NCBI GenBank assembly: GCA_034359265.1
Contig: CP136896.1
Location: 15,655,501 to 15,719,500 of the forward strand
DNA from: Canna indica
Taxonomy: Eukaryota > Streptophyta > Magnoliopsida > Zingiberales > Cannaceae
Direction of reading: 5' to 3'
DNA length: 64,000 nt
Shown here: in pieces, positions 33,228-42,959 of the stretch
How the letters are laid out: each line of letters starts with the position of its first letter
Numbering within the stretch: the stretch's first letter is position 1
Translations under genes and position numbers: made by a program
The notes under the pieces: model-generated
Told to the model about the DNA's origin: nothing
Databases searched by the model: none
The model's input: only the letters and a program-made list of their open reading frames with translations

Positions 33228-33433
33228 TATATTCTCAAATTGTCCAATCAGGGACAATTCAAGAATTGTACGTCGTATAAAAGATCATCTACTTCTTTTA
33301 CACGAACATACAATTCCCGAACGGATCTAAGGTTTTGCTAAATCATATCCGATTCGTCGATGCGTACGCGAAACATATCAACTCGTCGGATGGATGATTA
33401 TTTTCTAAATGTTTCGAGACAGTTCGAGTCCAT

Positions 33434-33668
33434 ATTGGACGATTTCGGCGCGCGTCCGAAGTGGACGATTCCGGCGCGAGTCCGAATTGGACGAATCCGG
33501 CGCGCGTCCGAAGTGGACGATTCCGGCGCGAGTCCGAATTGGACGATTCCGGCGCACGTCCGAAGTGGACGATTCCAGCGCGAATCCGAATTGGACAATT
33601 CTGGCGCGCGTCCGAATTGGACGATTTCGGCGCGCGTCCGAAGTGGACGATTCCGGCGCGCGTCCGAA
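33434..33668 (-). repeat. 26-bp minisatellite in the TNP2 leader, element B
   Basis: Nine units of the type GGCGCGCGTCCGAAG then TGGACGATTCC. As 26 is not a multiple of three, each unit shifts frame, giving Arg/Ser-rich frames on both strands that are artefacts. C has 13 units. Confidence 0.9.
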
Positions 33669-33761
33669 ATTAATCTAAACCCTAATAATTAATCTAACAA
33701 ATTCAACAATTAATCTAAACAATTAATTAACAATTATAAAATAATTAATTAACAATTTCAA

Positions 33762-33764
<3 letters not shown>

Positions 33765-33794
<30 letters not shown>

Positions 33795-33795
33795 T
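33765..33795. repeat. TA microsatellite in CACTA B leader
   Basis: About 13 TA units. C has a much shorter run at the same place (45668-45680). Confidence 0.85.
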
Positions 33796-33893
33796 CTGGC
33801 GCCGGAGTCCACCCTCCGGCGCCGGTGTACAGTGGCCGGACACACTGTTCGGCCACTGTAGAAGGTCCGGCGGCGGCCATTGGCCGACCGCCG

Positions 33894-33927
33894 CCGGCCG
33901 AAACCCTAGAAATAGGGTTTCGGCCGG
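33894..33927 (-). other. Leader hairpin with telo-boxes, element B
   Basis: Perfect 15-bp stem, arm CCGGCCGAAACCCTA with loop GAAA. Compared with A, one base pair changed on both sides (A-T to G-C), which preserves the stem. Confidence 0.8.
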
Positions 33928-34108
33928 ATTTTAACCTCTCCGGCCGAAACATAGTGAGAGCCGGTCGGCCGATCAACATACCGGCAGCAGCGGCAGCGGC
34001 GGCGAGAGGCGTCGGCGTCGGCAACAGCGGCAGCAGCGGCGAAGGCATCGGCAGGAGCGGCGGCGGCAGCAGCGGGAGGAAGAAGGGTCGGGCGCGAGAG
34101 CGTGCCCT

Positions 34109-34117
34109 ATATAAACT
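34109..34117 (-). promoter_or_regulatory. TATA box of TNP2, element B
   Basis: The minus strand reads GTTTATATAGGGCACGC directly inside the subterminal repeats, as in A and C. Confidence 0.6.
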
Positions 34118-34421
34118 TATCAGCAACGGCTCACTCGCCCTTTAGAACGCCGTTGCTGATAAGTTATCATCAGCAACGGCTCACTTATCCGTTAGTAAGC
34201 CGTTGCTGATAATTAAAACATCAGCAACGGCTCATCTTTCCGTATGAAAGCCGTTGCTGATAGTTAAAATAATCTGCAACGGCTCGGTTTTCCATTAGAA
34301 CGCCGTTGCAGATACAGATATCTGCAACGGCTCGGGCGGCCGTAAGAATGCCGTTGCAAATAGCAACGGCTTGAGCGGCCGTTGCTGATAGCCGTTGCTG
34401 AAGATCAAGTTTCTAGTAGTG
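34115..34421. repeat. Subterminal hairpin repeats, promoter end of CACTA B
   Basis: Six to seven palindromic units built from ATCAGCAACGGCTC and GCCGTTGCTGAT, ending TTTCTAGTAGTG at the element border. Confidence 0.85.
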
Positions 34422-34967
34422 GAAGTACTGCAAAATTTAAGCAGCAAGAAAGAGAATTTCAAGCAGAAAATCATGCTATTGGAAGAGAAGTATGAGCTTT
34501 TGGTCGACAAGGCTTCACTACAAGAAGATAAAATTTTTAGATTAGAAAGGGAGATGAAAAAGCTAGAGGAAAAATATGTTGTTATCAAAGCCCAAAATAA
34601 GATACTAAAGATGTTTATTTGTATTATATCTTATTTTTGGATGATAGTTTGCTTGACTATTGTTGCCATTGTTTGAATGATTGTCCTGGTGTGACATTTG
34701 TGATGTCATAAATAGATATGTATGGACATCAATGTCTATTTGTATTATATCAATGTTATTTTGAAATGTCATTAGTGTTGTTATCAGCATGTTATCAATG
34801 CTTTTGGATGTGAATAGATATCAGTATACGTTGTTATTAATGAATAAATATATGAATGTTGTTATCAATATATATGAATGCTGTTTTTGGATGATAGTTT
34901 GCTGTGAATGTTGAATGCTGAATGCTATCAGTATATATGTTGATATGTTGTTGATATGTTGATTATA

Positions 34968-35100
34968 TGACTTCTCAATTTTGGCCATCTATTAGTGAGA
35001 ACACTCAATTTTGGCCGAAATTTCAATTATGGCCTAAACTTTGGACAAATTTTCAATTGTGGCCTAAACTTTGGCCGAATTATCAATTGTGGCTAATCTC
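34968..35100 (+). repeat. Internal repeats resembling the MULE end
   Basis: Four imperfect units of about 30 bp of the type TCAATTGTGGCC then TAAACTTTGG. They resemble CTGAACTTTGGCTGATTTTCCAATTGTGGCC in the terminal repeat (first bases at about 25980). They lie between the convergent ends of the GRF and mudrA genes. Confidence 0.65.
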
Positions 35101-35229
35101 TACTGTTAACACTCAAAGACTGATAAACACAACACACTGTGAACAATAACTGATAAAACACATCAAAATATGACTTCATAACTCAATAAAATATACCGAT
35201 ATCACACTGTGAACAATAAGATGACACAA

Positions 35230-35530
35230 TATCAGTTCACATCAAGATAACAACCGTAATTTTAAACCACTCAATCTGATAATACACATCACTAATATCA
35301 AAATATGAGTTCACATCAAAATACAATCCAAAACATCAGTTCACATCAAAATACAACTCAAAATAAGAGTTCACATCAAAATAAAACCCAAAATATCAGT
35401 TCATATCAAAATACAACTCAGAATATGAGTTCACATCAAAATACAACCTGAAATATCAGTTCATATCAAAATATGAGTTTATCCGTTCACATCACAAAAA
35501 TACAACCCAAAATATCAGTTCACATCAGTA
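35230..35530. repeat. AT-rich minisatellite at the end of mudrA
   Basis: About nine units of roughly 30 bp: AATATCAGTTCACATCAAA then ATACAACCC, alternating with AATATGAGTTCACATC. It ends at the last mudrA exon. Confidence 0.8.
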
Positions 35531-35537
35531 GCACATC

Positions 35538-38500
35538 TTATGGTGCATTGTTTCCATCCATGTGACATGTTTGAGATGTTTGAAATTCTTGTAGGTCACT
35601 CATGATTGTTTCAAGTTGAGAACGTTGCTCCAATTCACGAACTCTTCTATCACGTTCTCGAACTATTGAACTAGTCCATTCTCCTCGATCCGAGCAAATT
35701 GATAATCCACTTCCCGACATCTAAAAAATGAATAAGAGCAATTCTAATTAAAACATGATATAACTTACCATATGGGCATCTAATAAATGAATATGGGCAT
35801 TATATAACTTACTCTATAGTAAGTGTTTATAGTTTCTTCACCCACAAAAACTCCGTAGCCTTGCATAGCTAATGATCTTTCCCTACATATTACTTGGGTT
35901 CTCCCTCCCCTTCTTGGTGTAGAGGTTCTCCCTCTTCCAGATGACTGTCCCCTAGAACTTGAAGCTCTCCTTCCCATAGATGATGCTTCTCCCATACTTG
36001 CATGACCCCCCTATAATTAACAAAGCTCAAGTTTAGGGTTAGTTCAAATTAACAAATCTCAATGACAATTTCACAAAGCTCAAATTACCTCTACTTCAAC
36101 ATGTGCAGTAGATGACTCTCCCCTACTAGGACAAGTTCTTCTGTTATGACCTTGCTTCTTGTACATTTGACAAATAATTATAGAACATCTTTTGGATAAT
36201 CTTGATATTTGGTTGTCATCTTCATGAAGTTCTCTTCTTCTTTTCTTCTTTGGCCTTCTGGACATCTTCTTTATGTGTGGAGGCATGATGGGAGTGTCAC
36301 CAATAGCTGGCCATGTGTCTCTCCCCGTCAATGGTTCTAAACAAAACTCATAAGTCTTTAAGTAGGCATCTTTTTTATAGTATTCATGCAGATATTGATC
36401 AACATCTTCTTCCATCCAATTGATGCAAGATATTGCATGATGCAAAGTATTCCAAATAAATCCCAATTTCGACAGGAACAACTATGATTGGATAGGTTTA
36501 CAACATGACTCTTATCTAGGCATTGAACCTCAAATTTTAAATTATCGTAAGGTGTCACAAAGCAAAATCTACTTTGCACTTTACGTTGTTCAAGCTTATT
36601 TCAGATGTTTGGACAGATACTATCACTGCACTTCAACATCAACTCCCTCTTGACATACATTCTTTCTATGAGGAATCATCTTATATCCTCCAGCATGTCA
36701 ATGATCGATTTTGACCTCGTTCTCAAAATATACCCATTAAATGTCTCAGATATGTTGTTGGCAACCACCTCACACTTACAACTTGTGTTGATATAGGCAA
36801 CACAAAATTTTTGAAGATCAATTCCAATGAAGTCTTGATGGGTTTGTGTAGAAGTAGATTGCAACTCATTCAACACTTTATTAAGGTCTGATTGAGTAGT
36901 ACATCTAACTGTCTTCCAAAATAAACTCTTAAAGACATGTCCATTATGTTCCTTTTTCCAATTTGCGTACAAATGTCTAGCACAATTTCGATGCTCCGCA
37001 GCGGGCACTCGTTGATTGATTGCATGCTCTAGGCCCTATAAACATTATATAGCCAGACAATTAAATAAAGAAATTTGAGAAAGTATATATAGGCAGACAA
37101 TTAAGTAAACAATAATTTTGATTTACCTTTTGTTGATCACTAATGATGGTCAACCCATAACCTTGTCCGACTCCTAAATCATCAAACAACAATCCTAGGA
37201 ACCACCTTCATGAATCAAAAGTTTCTCCAACAATTGCCCACACAATTGGAAATATCTGATTATTTCCATCTCTACCAATAGTCGTAAGCAGTTGCCCGCC
37301 TAAAAAGGTCTTTAAAAAACATCCATTCAGTCCAATAATTGGCCGACAACCTTTAAGAAAGCCATTTTTTAAAGCATCAAACCCAATATATAATCTTTTG
37401 AATATAGGAGGTGCTCTAGTAAATTGTATATCATAGACAATGCTAAACAAGCTGCTTGGATTAACCCGTTTCAGTTCGGCTATGTAGGGACCCAATATCG
37501 CATGGTGATCTTCCACTGAACCACAGAGTCTTTGTAAGGCCGCTGCCCTCACTCTATAACACTTTGTTTTACCAATAGGGAAATAAAATTTTGACTAAAA
37601 ATCCTTGTCCATAAGTTTGACATCCCAATTAGGATTGTTCGTAAATATCTCCATATAGTAGTTTGCCAACCATTCAACTATTTCTTGCCTATTGGTCAAA
37701 CTTCTTGAACACTTGTGTACTGTTTAATGATGAATGTAAGTTCACTTTGCATCCCACTTGCATATACATTCCAGGGGCAGCTTGCAGCACACACAGCTTC
37801 CATTCTATTTTTTTGAGGATCTAGCCCATTTGACATTTACCCAATTGGAAAGGGCATATTGTTGTATAGCTTTCTTGAATTGGGCAGGAGATTCGAATTT
37901 CATACCAACTTCTAGTCTCACATCCTTAATATCAGCAGTTGGATTATATGTTTTGCGATGTTTTTTCCTTCGGCGAGAAAAAGCGATATCAATATCAATA
38001 TCAATACCCTCTATACTAGTCTCTGGTGTAATGAATTCATCGTCGCTTTCTTCATAGTCATTAACATTAATTATAAGGTATGTTTGCATTCTCACTCAAG
38101 TTAGCTGGAGATGCTGATGGAGGATTGATACTTCTTACTTGCACTAGGATGTCGGTTGTTTCATTGAAATCAACTGGAGAACTTGAAATTTGGCCGACTT
38201 CAACTCTAACTGTTACTGGCGTTGTTTCATTACCAACATCTACATGAGCAATCTTCAATTTTGCAGCTGTCTTTTTGGTTGTCATGGCCTCCATGAACTC
38301 ATCGTCATTGCCATCCTCAAATTCCGTAAACACATAATCATCATCACTTTCTCCCATAGGGAAGTATTCCAAATCCGATGAAGAATCAGTAGCTTGCTGC
38401 ATGTGATCATCATCTTCAAATTTAGTAGTTTGCTGCTAGTGATCATTATCTTCAAATTCAGTAGCTTGCTGTCTGTGATCATTATCTTCAAATTCAGTAA

Positions 38501-38759
38501 CTTGCTGCCTGTGAACATCATCTTCTACAACTTGTTGGCTATCATCTGGAGCCAAAGATTGAACAAGAGCTGGTACAGAAGGTTCAACAACAGATGAAAC
38601 CAAAGATTGAACCATAGAAGGTTGAACCACATATGGAACAAAGGGTTGGCTGTCGACCAGAAGGTTGCCTTCAAGAGCAGAAGGTGAGCTTAAAATTCTA
38701 CTCCGAATGATGAAGTTCTCTTGTGAATCAAAGCTGGAACTTGAACTATTAGTTAACAA
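35538..38759 (-). pseudogene. mudrA-type MULE transposase, decayed
   Basis: Minus strand, several exons. A Ser/acidic N-terminus (38759-38067) contains a 12-residue repeat and a stop at 38438. After a frameshift comes the MuDR N-terminal domain (DVRLEVGMKFESPAQFKKAI, about 37935). The DDE region at 37552-36676 has IFKRLYIGFDALKNGFLKGC, then PIIGLNGCFLKTF, where the first catalytic Asp is Asn (codon 37327-37325), then IISDQQK with the second Asp. A GT-AG intron (37126-37036) follows. Next are VPAAEHRNCARHLYANWKK, a SWIM finger (HVVNLSNHSCSCRNWDLF) and a zinc knuckle missing one Cys (CQMYKKQGHNRRTC). Two C-terminal exons lie at 35995-35780 and 35720-35538. Stops and frameshifts are scattered. 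It would excise and insert the MULE, but this copy is dead. Confidence 0.85.
38394..38535 (-). repeat. 36-bp repeat within mudrA N-terminus
   Basis: About four units, each coding (H/D)RQQATEFEDND. The third carries an in-frame TAG (38438-38436). Confidence 0.8.
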
Positions 38760-39089
38760 ATTCTCATCGCCACTACTAATTTGAACCTGAACCCATCAAA
38801 ACAAATTTCAAGCTTGCAAAAAACTTGTGGCAACAAGCTAAGAAAAAAACCCTAAAAATATCTCTTTTAATCATCTAGAATGCACTATTGGTAAAATACT
38901 GGTCCCTAATATGAAAATCATACAATAATATCACACTTACTAGCTGTGAGGCAGAGGAGGCGTCGCCTTGGCTCGAAACCGTTCGACGGATTCTATTTGA
39001 ACGGCGAACATGCTGCTGTCGCCAGTGATGAACCATGCCTTCCTCGGGCTATCACGCCAATCGTATATGTCGCTAATGATGAAAGTTGC
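38760..39089. other. mudrA 5' leader
   Basis: Between the first readable mudrA codons and the right terminal repeat. It has GC-rich patches (38940-39010) that may belong to the diverged inner part of the terminal repeat. No separate gene. Confidence 0.4.
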
Positions 39090-39433
39090 TATTACAGCGG
39101 GTCTTTTTACTAGAGAAGTCATCGGCAAGTGGGTTCGCTGGCAGTTGGGTGCGGGACCTCGAGGGTTTGTCTTTTTGCATTCGGGGTCGGGGTCGGGGCT
39201 GGATAATGAATATAAAAGCCATCCGACGTGGATAGCTTACATGGCACAAGGTTATTTTTTTAATAATTTTTGAATCGCCATGTCACCCAAGTAACGGCTC
39301 CGCTCATGGTTGGTAGACGGCGGGCTATAATTGGAACCAATTCAAAAGTTCTTATATACAATTGAGACTAATAAAAGGATTGATCACAATTGGAAAATCA
39401 GCCAAAGTTCAAGCCATTTTCATCTAATAACCC
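39090..39433 (-). repeat. Right terminal inverted repeat of MULE F
   Basis: The outer 150 bases are the near-complement of 25958-26110, ending CATTTTCATCTAATAACCC, directly followed by the target duplication. Confidence 0.85.
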
Positions 39434-39442
39434 TAAAAAAAT

Positions 39443-40774
39443 AAACATAATAATATCTATTTAATAACAGATAAAGTAAGGAAAAACCTCTAGATAAAGC
39501 AAGGAATAACATAATGATAAGTGCATAAACAAGCAGACAAACACATGGACTATCAACGATCTGCAATTTTTTAATACTAAAAACATACTAAGAACACTTT
39601 GAATACAACCTATTTGAGCACCACCCCTTATATCATATTCAGAACAATGGCAAACTCGAAAAAGTATGATACTGACATCTTTATCTATACTAGAATATGA
39701 TGCCTTTAATGAATCTATATTCTCATCATAGTGAAACCATAATTCTGAAGGTTCAAAGTAAATAACAAGGCCCTAACTAAAAATTACAAGAAATATTAAC
39801 TGGTTCCAATATCCAAATTAACTACAAGGATACAGAAGGCAACCATATTCCATTTAAACTATTGAATTCAAGAAAAACTACAAATTTGGCAAATAACTCG
39901 AGATCCAAACAGTAACTAGAAAAGCAAAAAGTAATGAATACAAAGTGATGAATAGTGGGAGATAGACTTCTTGATGAATCACAGTTCAAGCTAAATGTGC
40001 ACGCATAAAAGGGAACCTTTTACTCTTCCGATCAAACAATCAATCATCAAACTTTTTAGGGAAGAGAGGGGGAAATAGCACTTACCCACAAATTAGCAGT
40101 GAAAAGGTTCCCGCAGCAACAGTGGACTTTCATTGAGACTTAGGGCGAGGAAGAGGAGGCGATTGAGTGATCTGGAATGCTCATATATACTGTAGTAAAA
40201 GAGGGAGATTTTTCTTGTCGTAGAGACCACACTGATTGAATCAAACTTTTCCTGGTTAAAAGACTAAAAGTGGGAAGCTTGTTGTAAGGAAGAGGCGGAA
40301 ACTTACACTGTTGTATTGTGAGAAATGCAAGGCGGCGGCTTGAGCTGAGAAGAATAGCCGGCGATGAGAAGATGACCCGACGATGAGAAGAAGAAGAGTC
40401 GGCGGCTCACCGCTGGCGGACTGTGCGGCTCACCACCGAGGTTGGCTGACGAACGTGGTGTAGCCGTGTAGAGAAGAGAGGTGTCGAAGTGAGGACTAAG
40501 GAGAGGAAGTGCGACTGTGCGAATCAGATTTAGGGCAAGACATGAAATGTGTAATATATATTTGACATAAAATTACCATAAAGCCCTCATATATGTATAT
40601 TCGTTATATGGACAAAATGTTAATTCAAACGAGGCGGATAGGCGGTGCGGATACGATGCAATCCATAGTCATATCTGTATCCATATTCATATCCGTTTTT
40701 ACTTGTGAATACGGATTGGATACAGTGCGGATGCGGTTTTTAGTAAGCGGTTGCGGATAAAATTGCCACCCCTA
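39443..40774. other. hAT G interior, right
   Basis: AT-rich at first; from 40080 to 40540 a GA-rich block (GAAGAAGAAGAGTCGGCGG and similar) resembling a worn leader on the minus strand; then the subterminal CGGAT repeats and the right terminus. No open frame with a known domain. Confidence 0.5.
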
Positions 40775-40782
40775 GAGGTACT

Positions 40783-42110
40783 TATAGATGATTTTAAATG
40801 TAAATTTAGGAATTTTTTAGAAATTAATTTCAAGGGCTTTCTTTGGTCGGATTTCAACATATTTTATATAAATCTTTATGTAATCGATATTCTGGACCCA
40901 CGGGTGAAGTCAGATTCTTCAATTGGGGACCATATCATTTAAACCGTTTGGATTTTAGTGCTTTCATTTTCGTGCTAAGTATGTTAATAATTTTACTTTA
41001 ACATTGGAGCTAAAGAAGTGTTATTAGTCAGTAGATCCTCTCCTAGACTCCTATGGACCCTACACTATGTGACATTTTCCTTATTGTGCTATCATTTATT
41101 GATCACTGATTCAGTATTATTCTTTGGAATTCATTGCATAATTATTTGAACCATGACATGTAGTGCTCATCTAGATGATATATTTATGATAACATTGGTA
41201 TATTATGTTGATTATATTAGATATGTCATGTGCTAGAATTATGCTCATAGGGTTATTATCATATGTGTTACTTTCCTTATGCATTAGGTACAAGTGTTAT
41301 ACTAGTGTTTTTAACATTAACATATAATTGTTATATTCATTAGTGCTCTATTTATTATGATGATCTATTTGCGGCCAGTTAGCCTCGTGCTTCGGGCGGG
41401 GATATTTTTACGGCCCAATGGACCTAAGGGAGTATATGGCCAAGAAATACCGGTATTTAGTAGATGCACTGCGGCGTGGGGGCATTGTATAGGGCTCGTG
41501 GGCTATCCTTGGAAAGTCGTTCTCTCTGTATGAGTGGACGGGGAGAATTAACCACTCTTAAGTGCAAGAGTGCAGGAATAAACCCATGGAGCTGATGTCC
41601 ATAACGCTCTTGATATACTGCATAAAAGTGACATTGATGCATGTCGAGCTATTAGAGTTAATTTTAAAGTTATATTTGCATATATTGGAATTCATGACAT
41701 TTTGAGTTAATACATTGTTGTTTGTCATATTGATGTTGAATCCTACTTAACCTTCCACTGACTTTTCTTTAATTTTTACCTCAGATCCACAGGCGTGACA
41801 TGTACGGAGTTATCTATTTTAGTGTTAGAATTAGTAGAGTGCTCTAGTACCGGTCTCATATTTGAGCCTTGGTATCCTTTTTTTGGAGTTTGTTTTTATT
41901 CAGAGGAATTCTCTTGTTGCTACTTACCTATCATTTGGAGTGTGTTAGTTGTAGTTGTTCTTCATTATTGAATTTTAAATTTCCACTGTATTTTGTTTAT
42001 ATGATTATGGGTGTTGTTTTTTTGGTCCTATTATGTCATCCTAAACCCTGGTTAGGTTATCCTCTTGGGCGGTGTTTGCCTCTTAAAGGGAGACCCTAGG
42101 AGGGGTGTAA
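40783..42110 (+). mobile_element. Gypsy N LTR, right part (probable)
   Basis: It contains the block CGGCCCAATGGACCTAAGGG (start about 41411), GCACTGCGGCGTGGGGGCAT and CCATGGAGCTGATGTCCATA, which I recall from Del/Tekay LTRs, and ends near GGAGACCCTAGGAGGGGTGTAATA. No primer site is recognisable after it. Confidence 0.4.
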
Positions 42111-42420
42111 TACTAGCCAACGCTGGTAGCACTGATAGCACAGGAGACAATAGAGCCTATAACACCAGGGGTTAGAGTAGTGGACCATCGTGAGACAACT
42201 GTTGGGATAGTTTCATACTTGGACTTTGTTAGATTGAGGCCGTTAGACTTCACAGGAACTTATCAACAAGTTGAGCTCGCGAGTTTTCTAGCTGTCTCTT
42301 TTGAAGTCTGTGAGGTGCTTGGGCGTTTATCAGAAGCGACTGCACAAATGGTCAAATTATAGCCGAGAGGGCCAGCTAAGGAGTGGCTCCACACTTGGAG
42401 AGCTCGTAGGGGGCCGACGC
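42111..42420 (+). pseudogene. Gypsy N gag start, truncated
   Basis: A plus-strand frame gives LRPLDFTGTYQQVELASFL, then FEVCEVLGRLSE and AQMVKL in shifted frames, which resembles the gag core (RLxPPxFxGTxxxxxAxxWLxxxExxFEVLxCxxxQxVxLAxYxLxGxAxxWW). A stop follows and the frame ends at 42420, exactly where copia LTR sequence begins. Weak but consistent with its place after an LTR. Confidence 0.45.
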
Positions 42421-42555
42421 ACTGTCCTAACACGGTTGAGACTGTCATACATAAGAAGAGCTTCTCACTTGTTTAGACTATGCTAAAACTGAGAAATCAC
42501 CAAAAAGCTTATTTTGCCAAATACAGCCAACATACAAAAATGCCAAACACCAACA
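42421..42555 (-). repeat. 3' LTR stub of copia H
   Basis: The last 135 bp match the right-hand LTR (63829-63962), from ACTGTCCTAACAC to ACACCAACA. The other 890 bp are replaced by gypsy N gag, so the element was cut by deletion or recombination. Confidence 0.85.
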
Positions 42556-42570
42556 TTTTTCCCCTTTGGC
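42556..42570 (-). promoter_or_regulatory. Polypurine tract of copia H
   Basis: The minus strand reads GCCAAAGGGGAAAAA immediately before the LTR start TGTTGGTG. Confidence 0.8.
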
Positions 42571-42959
42571 TTATTGGCAAAACCCAAATAGATCAAATAA
42601 AAAATAAGGATAACAAAAGAAAGTTTCAACTGAAATATAATAATTGTTAAAAAGATAATTCAACAGTTAACAGAAAGTATCCATTAGTCATGGTCATTTT
42701 TTAGACCACAAAAACCATACAGTCAACCATAGTCACATGCTCAAACAGAATAAAAAGATTACACCCAGTAGATCATCCAGAGTGTCAAATATACAACAGT
42801 TCCACAACCACACAACATCTAGAATAGTAAAAATATCATCACCACAGACAAGTATCACAACCATAGTCAAAGAGCAATTAAAACTGCAGAGTTGTAACTA
42901 CTTGTTCTCCTCCTTTTTGGCACAATAAACGAAAGGAGTAAAACAAGACAATGTAAAGT

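Larger units (their letters stand above)
27194..34421 (-). mobile_element. CACTA element B, complete, TNP2 broken
   Basis: It runs from CACTACTAGAAAAATGG to TTTCTAGTAGTG with the 3-bp target duplication GAA on both sides (27191-27193, 34422-34424). Length is 7228 bp. Genes lie on the minus strand: promoter at the right end, TNP2, then a TNP1-like gene. It is a sister of element C and sits inside the GRF gene of MULE F. Confidence 0.97.
26815..34676 (+). pseudogene. GRF zinc-finger / coiled-coil / membrane protein gene, split by CACTA B
   Basis: Exon 1 (26815-27042) ends with CHHQIKATLLTSKNTKNPGR then RFWRCAHWK, a GRF-type zinc finger (CxC/HxxxAxxxTSxTxxNPGRxFxxC). A GT-AG intron (27043-27132) leads to DQCDW, the last Cys of the finger. 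The exon runs to 27193, where CACTA B interrupts it, and resumes at 34425. Across the insertion the frame reads GRAKEVLQNLSSKKENF, the RAKE(V/I) motif that follows the finger in plant GRF proteins. Then comes a coiled coil (LLEEKYELLVDKASLQEDK to KKLEEKYVVIKAQNK) and a C-terminal hydrophobic helix (ICIISYFWMIVCLTIVAIV). GRF fingers bind nucleic acid, mostly single-stranded. A frameshift/nonsense lies just after DQCDW (about 27150-27160). Residues before the finger look degenerate. The gene lies inside the MULE ends, convergent with mudrA. Its job in transposition is unknown. Confidence 0.78.
25958..39433. mobile_element. MuDR-type MULE F carrying two genes
   Basis: Long terminal inverted repeats start GGGTTATTAGACGAAAATG on the left and GGGTTATTAGATGAAAATG (complement) on the right. 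A perfect 9-bp target duplication TAAAAAAAT flanks the element (25949-25957, 39434-39442), diagnostic for Mutator. Without CACTA B it is about 6.2 kb. A plus-strand GRF zinc-finger gene and a minus-strand mudrA gene converge in the middle. It inserted into hAT G. Confidence 0.93.
24328..40774. mobile_element. hAT element G with nested insertions
   Basis: The ends are TAGGGCTAGCAAC on the left and TTGCCACCCCTA on the right (complement TAGGGGTGGCAA). A perfect 8-bp target duplication GAGGTACT flanks it (24320-24327, 40775-40782). Both ends carry copies of GGATTGGATAC(A/G)GTGC and related CGGAT motifs (24345-24500, 40640-40760). Subtracting the MULE and the solo LTR leaves about 2 kb without a transposase, so the original was non-autonomous. 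Confidence 0.85.

Noticed and set aside
33360..33670. Possible CRISPR-like array (26-bp repeats)
   Set aside because: Units are contiguous with no spacers and lie in a plant transposon leader.
33360..33692. Arg/Ser/Trp-rich open frames on both strands in B (and 45737-46189 in C)
   Set aside because: They are generated by the 26-bp minisatellite, which lacks stops in several frames and changes frame at each unit.
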